The notes below the pieces were generated by a model. It was not told where the DNA came from. It searched no databases and was given only the letters and a program-made list of their open reading frames with translations. From contig CAIVKC010000067.1 of assembly GCA_903906365.1 (NCBI GenBank), positions 1 to 64,000 of the forward strand: a stretch of 64,000 nucleotides of DNA. The letters are read 5' to 3'. This document shows positions 63,522-64,000 of the stretch, in pieces (position 1 is the stretch's first letter; each line of letters opens with the position of its first letter). The translations under genes were made by a program, and so were the position numbers. The DNA comes from an uncultured Bacteroidota bacterium (lineage in GTDB: Bacteria > Bacteroidota > Bacteroidia > Chitinophagales > Chitinophagaceae).

Positions 63522-64000
63522 TTAGTTCTTTTGGGCGATATCGGCGTCAGGCACGGACTGGTCGGTCAGTGCCACTTTACCCCTTTCGGATCTGACAATA
63601 CGGGAATAGAGGGAAATTTCCCGGTCAAATAGAAAACGGAAAAATAGTTTTGTCCAGGAAGTATGGTAATGGAGCGTATTGTAGTAATCCGGAGCCGTTT
63701 TCCTTATCTGGGGTAATTTGTTCCAGGGGATAGACGGGAAATCATGGTGTTCATTGTGATAGCCTACATTAAAGGCCACATGGTTGAGTACGCCGTAATA
63801 ACTATAGGTCTCCTGTTCCTGGTGAACCAGGTAGTGCTCCTGAATCCAGCGGGCACCCAGGGGGTGCAGTCCCACAGAAAAGAAAAAGCTGAGCAGCAGG
63901 TAAACCAGGGCCCTTGGACCTATCCATAACCAGATGGCCGCAATAAAGACGAACTGCAGGGCAAAATTCAGGGCGGTCCATCCATCAAAGGGCTTGATCT
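63522..64000 (-). CDS. Sphingolipid delta4-desaturase-like fatty acid desaturase (3' part)
   Basis: The frame is open from the window edge (64000) to the stop at 63522, so only the C-terminal 159 residues are seen and the start lies outside. Visible features are two hydrophobic segments, then HPLGARWIQEHYLVHQEQETYSYYG and NVGYHNEHHDFPSIPWNKLPQIRKTAPDYY, containing the third His box (HNEHH). This resembles eukaryotic DEGS-type dihydroceramide delta4-desaturases more than acyl-CoA desaturases. A membrane di-iron enzyme acting on sphingoid or fatty acyl chains is likely. The missing N-terminal His boxes prevent certainty. Confidence 0.85.
   Translation of the reverse strand, partial: IKPFDGWTALNFALQFVFIAAIWLWIGPRALVYLLLSFFFSVGLHPLGARWIQEHYLVHQEQETYSYYGVLNHVAFNVGYHNEHHDFPSIPWNKLPQIRKTAPDYYNTLHYHTSWTKLFFRFLFDREISLYSRIVRSERGKVALTDQSVPDADIAQKN

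Noticed and set aside
1-64000. CRISPR array, defence island or prophage
   Set aside because: No regularly spaced direct repeats, cas, restriction or phage structural genes were seen. The SNF2 gene stands alone without typical defence partners.

Overview
The window looks like a chromosomal segment of a moderately GC-rich Bacteroidota bacterium, probably from the Chitinophagaceae/Sphingobacteriia side of the phylum. The grounds are families that are largely Bacteroidota-specific (DUF4421, DUF5777, a DUF6786-like protein, tRNA_anti-like OB-fold proteins, LytS/LytTR pairs, an ECF sigma gene followed by a membrane-anchored beta-barrel gene), many lipoprotein and Sec signal peptides, few Shine-Dalgarno sequences, and several promoters of the TAnnTTTG type. 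About 54 genes are supported. I found no rRNA, recognisable tRNA, CRISPR array, complete insertion sequence or prophage.

Layout. 0.4-9 kb: a secreted GH9-like glycosidase, a small acidic protein, a cytoplasmic YceI protein, an SDR oxidoreductase, a secreted CBM48/AMPK-beta-like protein and a large lipoprotein of unrecognised, probably glycosidase-like, family. 9.5-14 kb: mnmH-selD (selenophosphate for 2-selenouridine in tRNA) and a Kup potassium transporter. 14-21 kb: a secreted S9 peptidase, a DUF2975/HTH pair behind a striking AT-rich palindrome, and a SNF2 helicase. 21.8-25.3 kb: two c-type cytochromes around a His-rich polytopic membrane protein, and a small outer-membrane barrel. 25.5-31.3 kb: a lipoprotein/cysteine-peptidase-like pair, a FAH-family plus DUF6786-like operon, a class V aminotransferase-fold enzyme and a SET-domain protein. 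31.3-32.4 kb: a gene-poor patch with a gene remnant and two terminator hairpins. 32.4-38.1 kb: DUF4421 protein, CbpM/CbpA chaperone pair, small proteins, a CheY-like regulator and a DUF1223 protein.

38.5-50.3 kb is dominated by a complete L-rhamnose locus: a divergent GntR regulator with a tandem-repeat operator candidate, then alpha-L-rhamnosidase, RhaT symporter, fused rhamnulose-1-phosphate aldolase/dehydrogenase, mutarotase, P. stutzeri-type isomerase and FGGY kinase. Together they release rhamnose from polymers or glycosides, import it and cleave it to DHAP and lactaldehyde (or lactate).

50.4-54.7 kb (minus strand) is a tightly packed six-gene operon: ECF sigma factor, a protein joining a cytoplasmic N-terminus and inner-membrane helix to a C-terminal outer-membrane-type barrel, a Cys-rich OB-fold protein, a haem c lipoprotein, a periplasmic YceI protein and a DUF5777 barrel. 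This is my best candidate for an undescribed system: an ECF-controlled envelope redox or lipid-quinone module. 55-64 kb holds an RRM protein with a clear terminator, a LytS/LytTR two-component system, a NudK-like hydrolase, an RMD1/YagE protein, a secreted phosphodiesterase-like enzyme, an LpxL-type acyltransferase, a ClC antiporter, and the 3' part of a sphingolipid delta4-desaturase-like gene cut by the window edge. A roughly 68-bp element ending in a terminator-like hairpin occurs twice, near 27.2 and 36.6 kb, and belongs to no gene.
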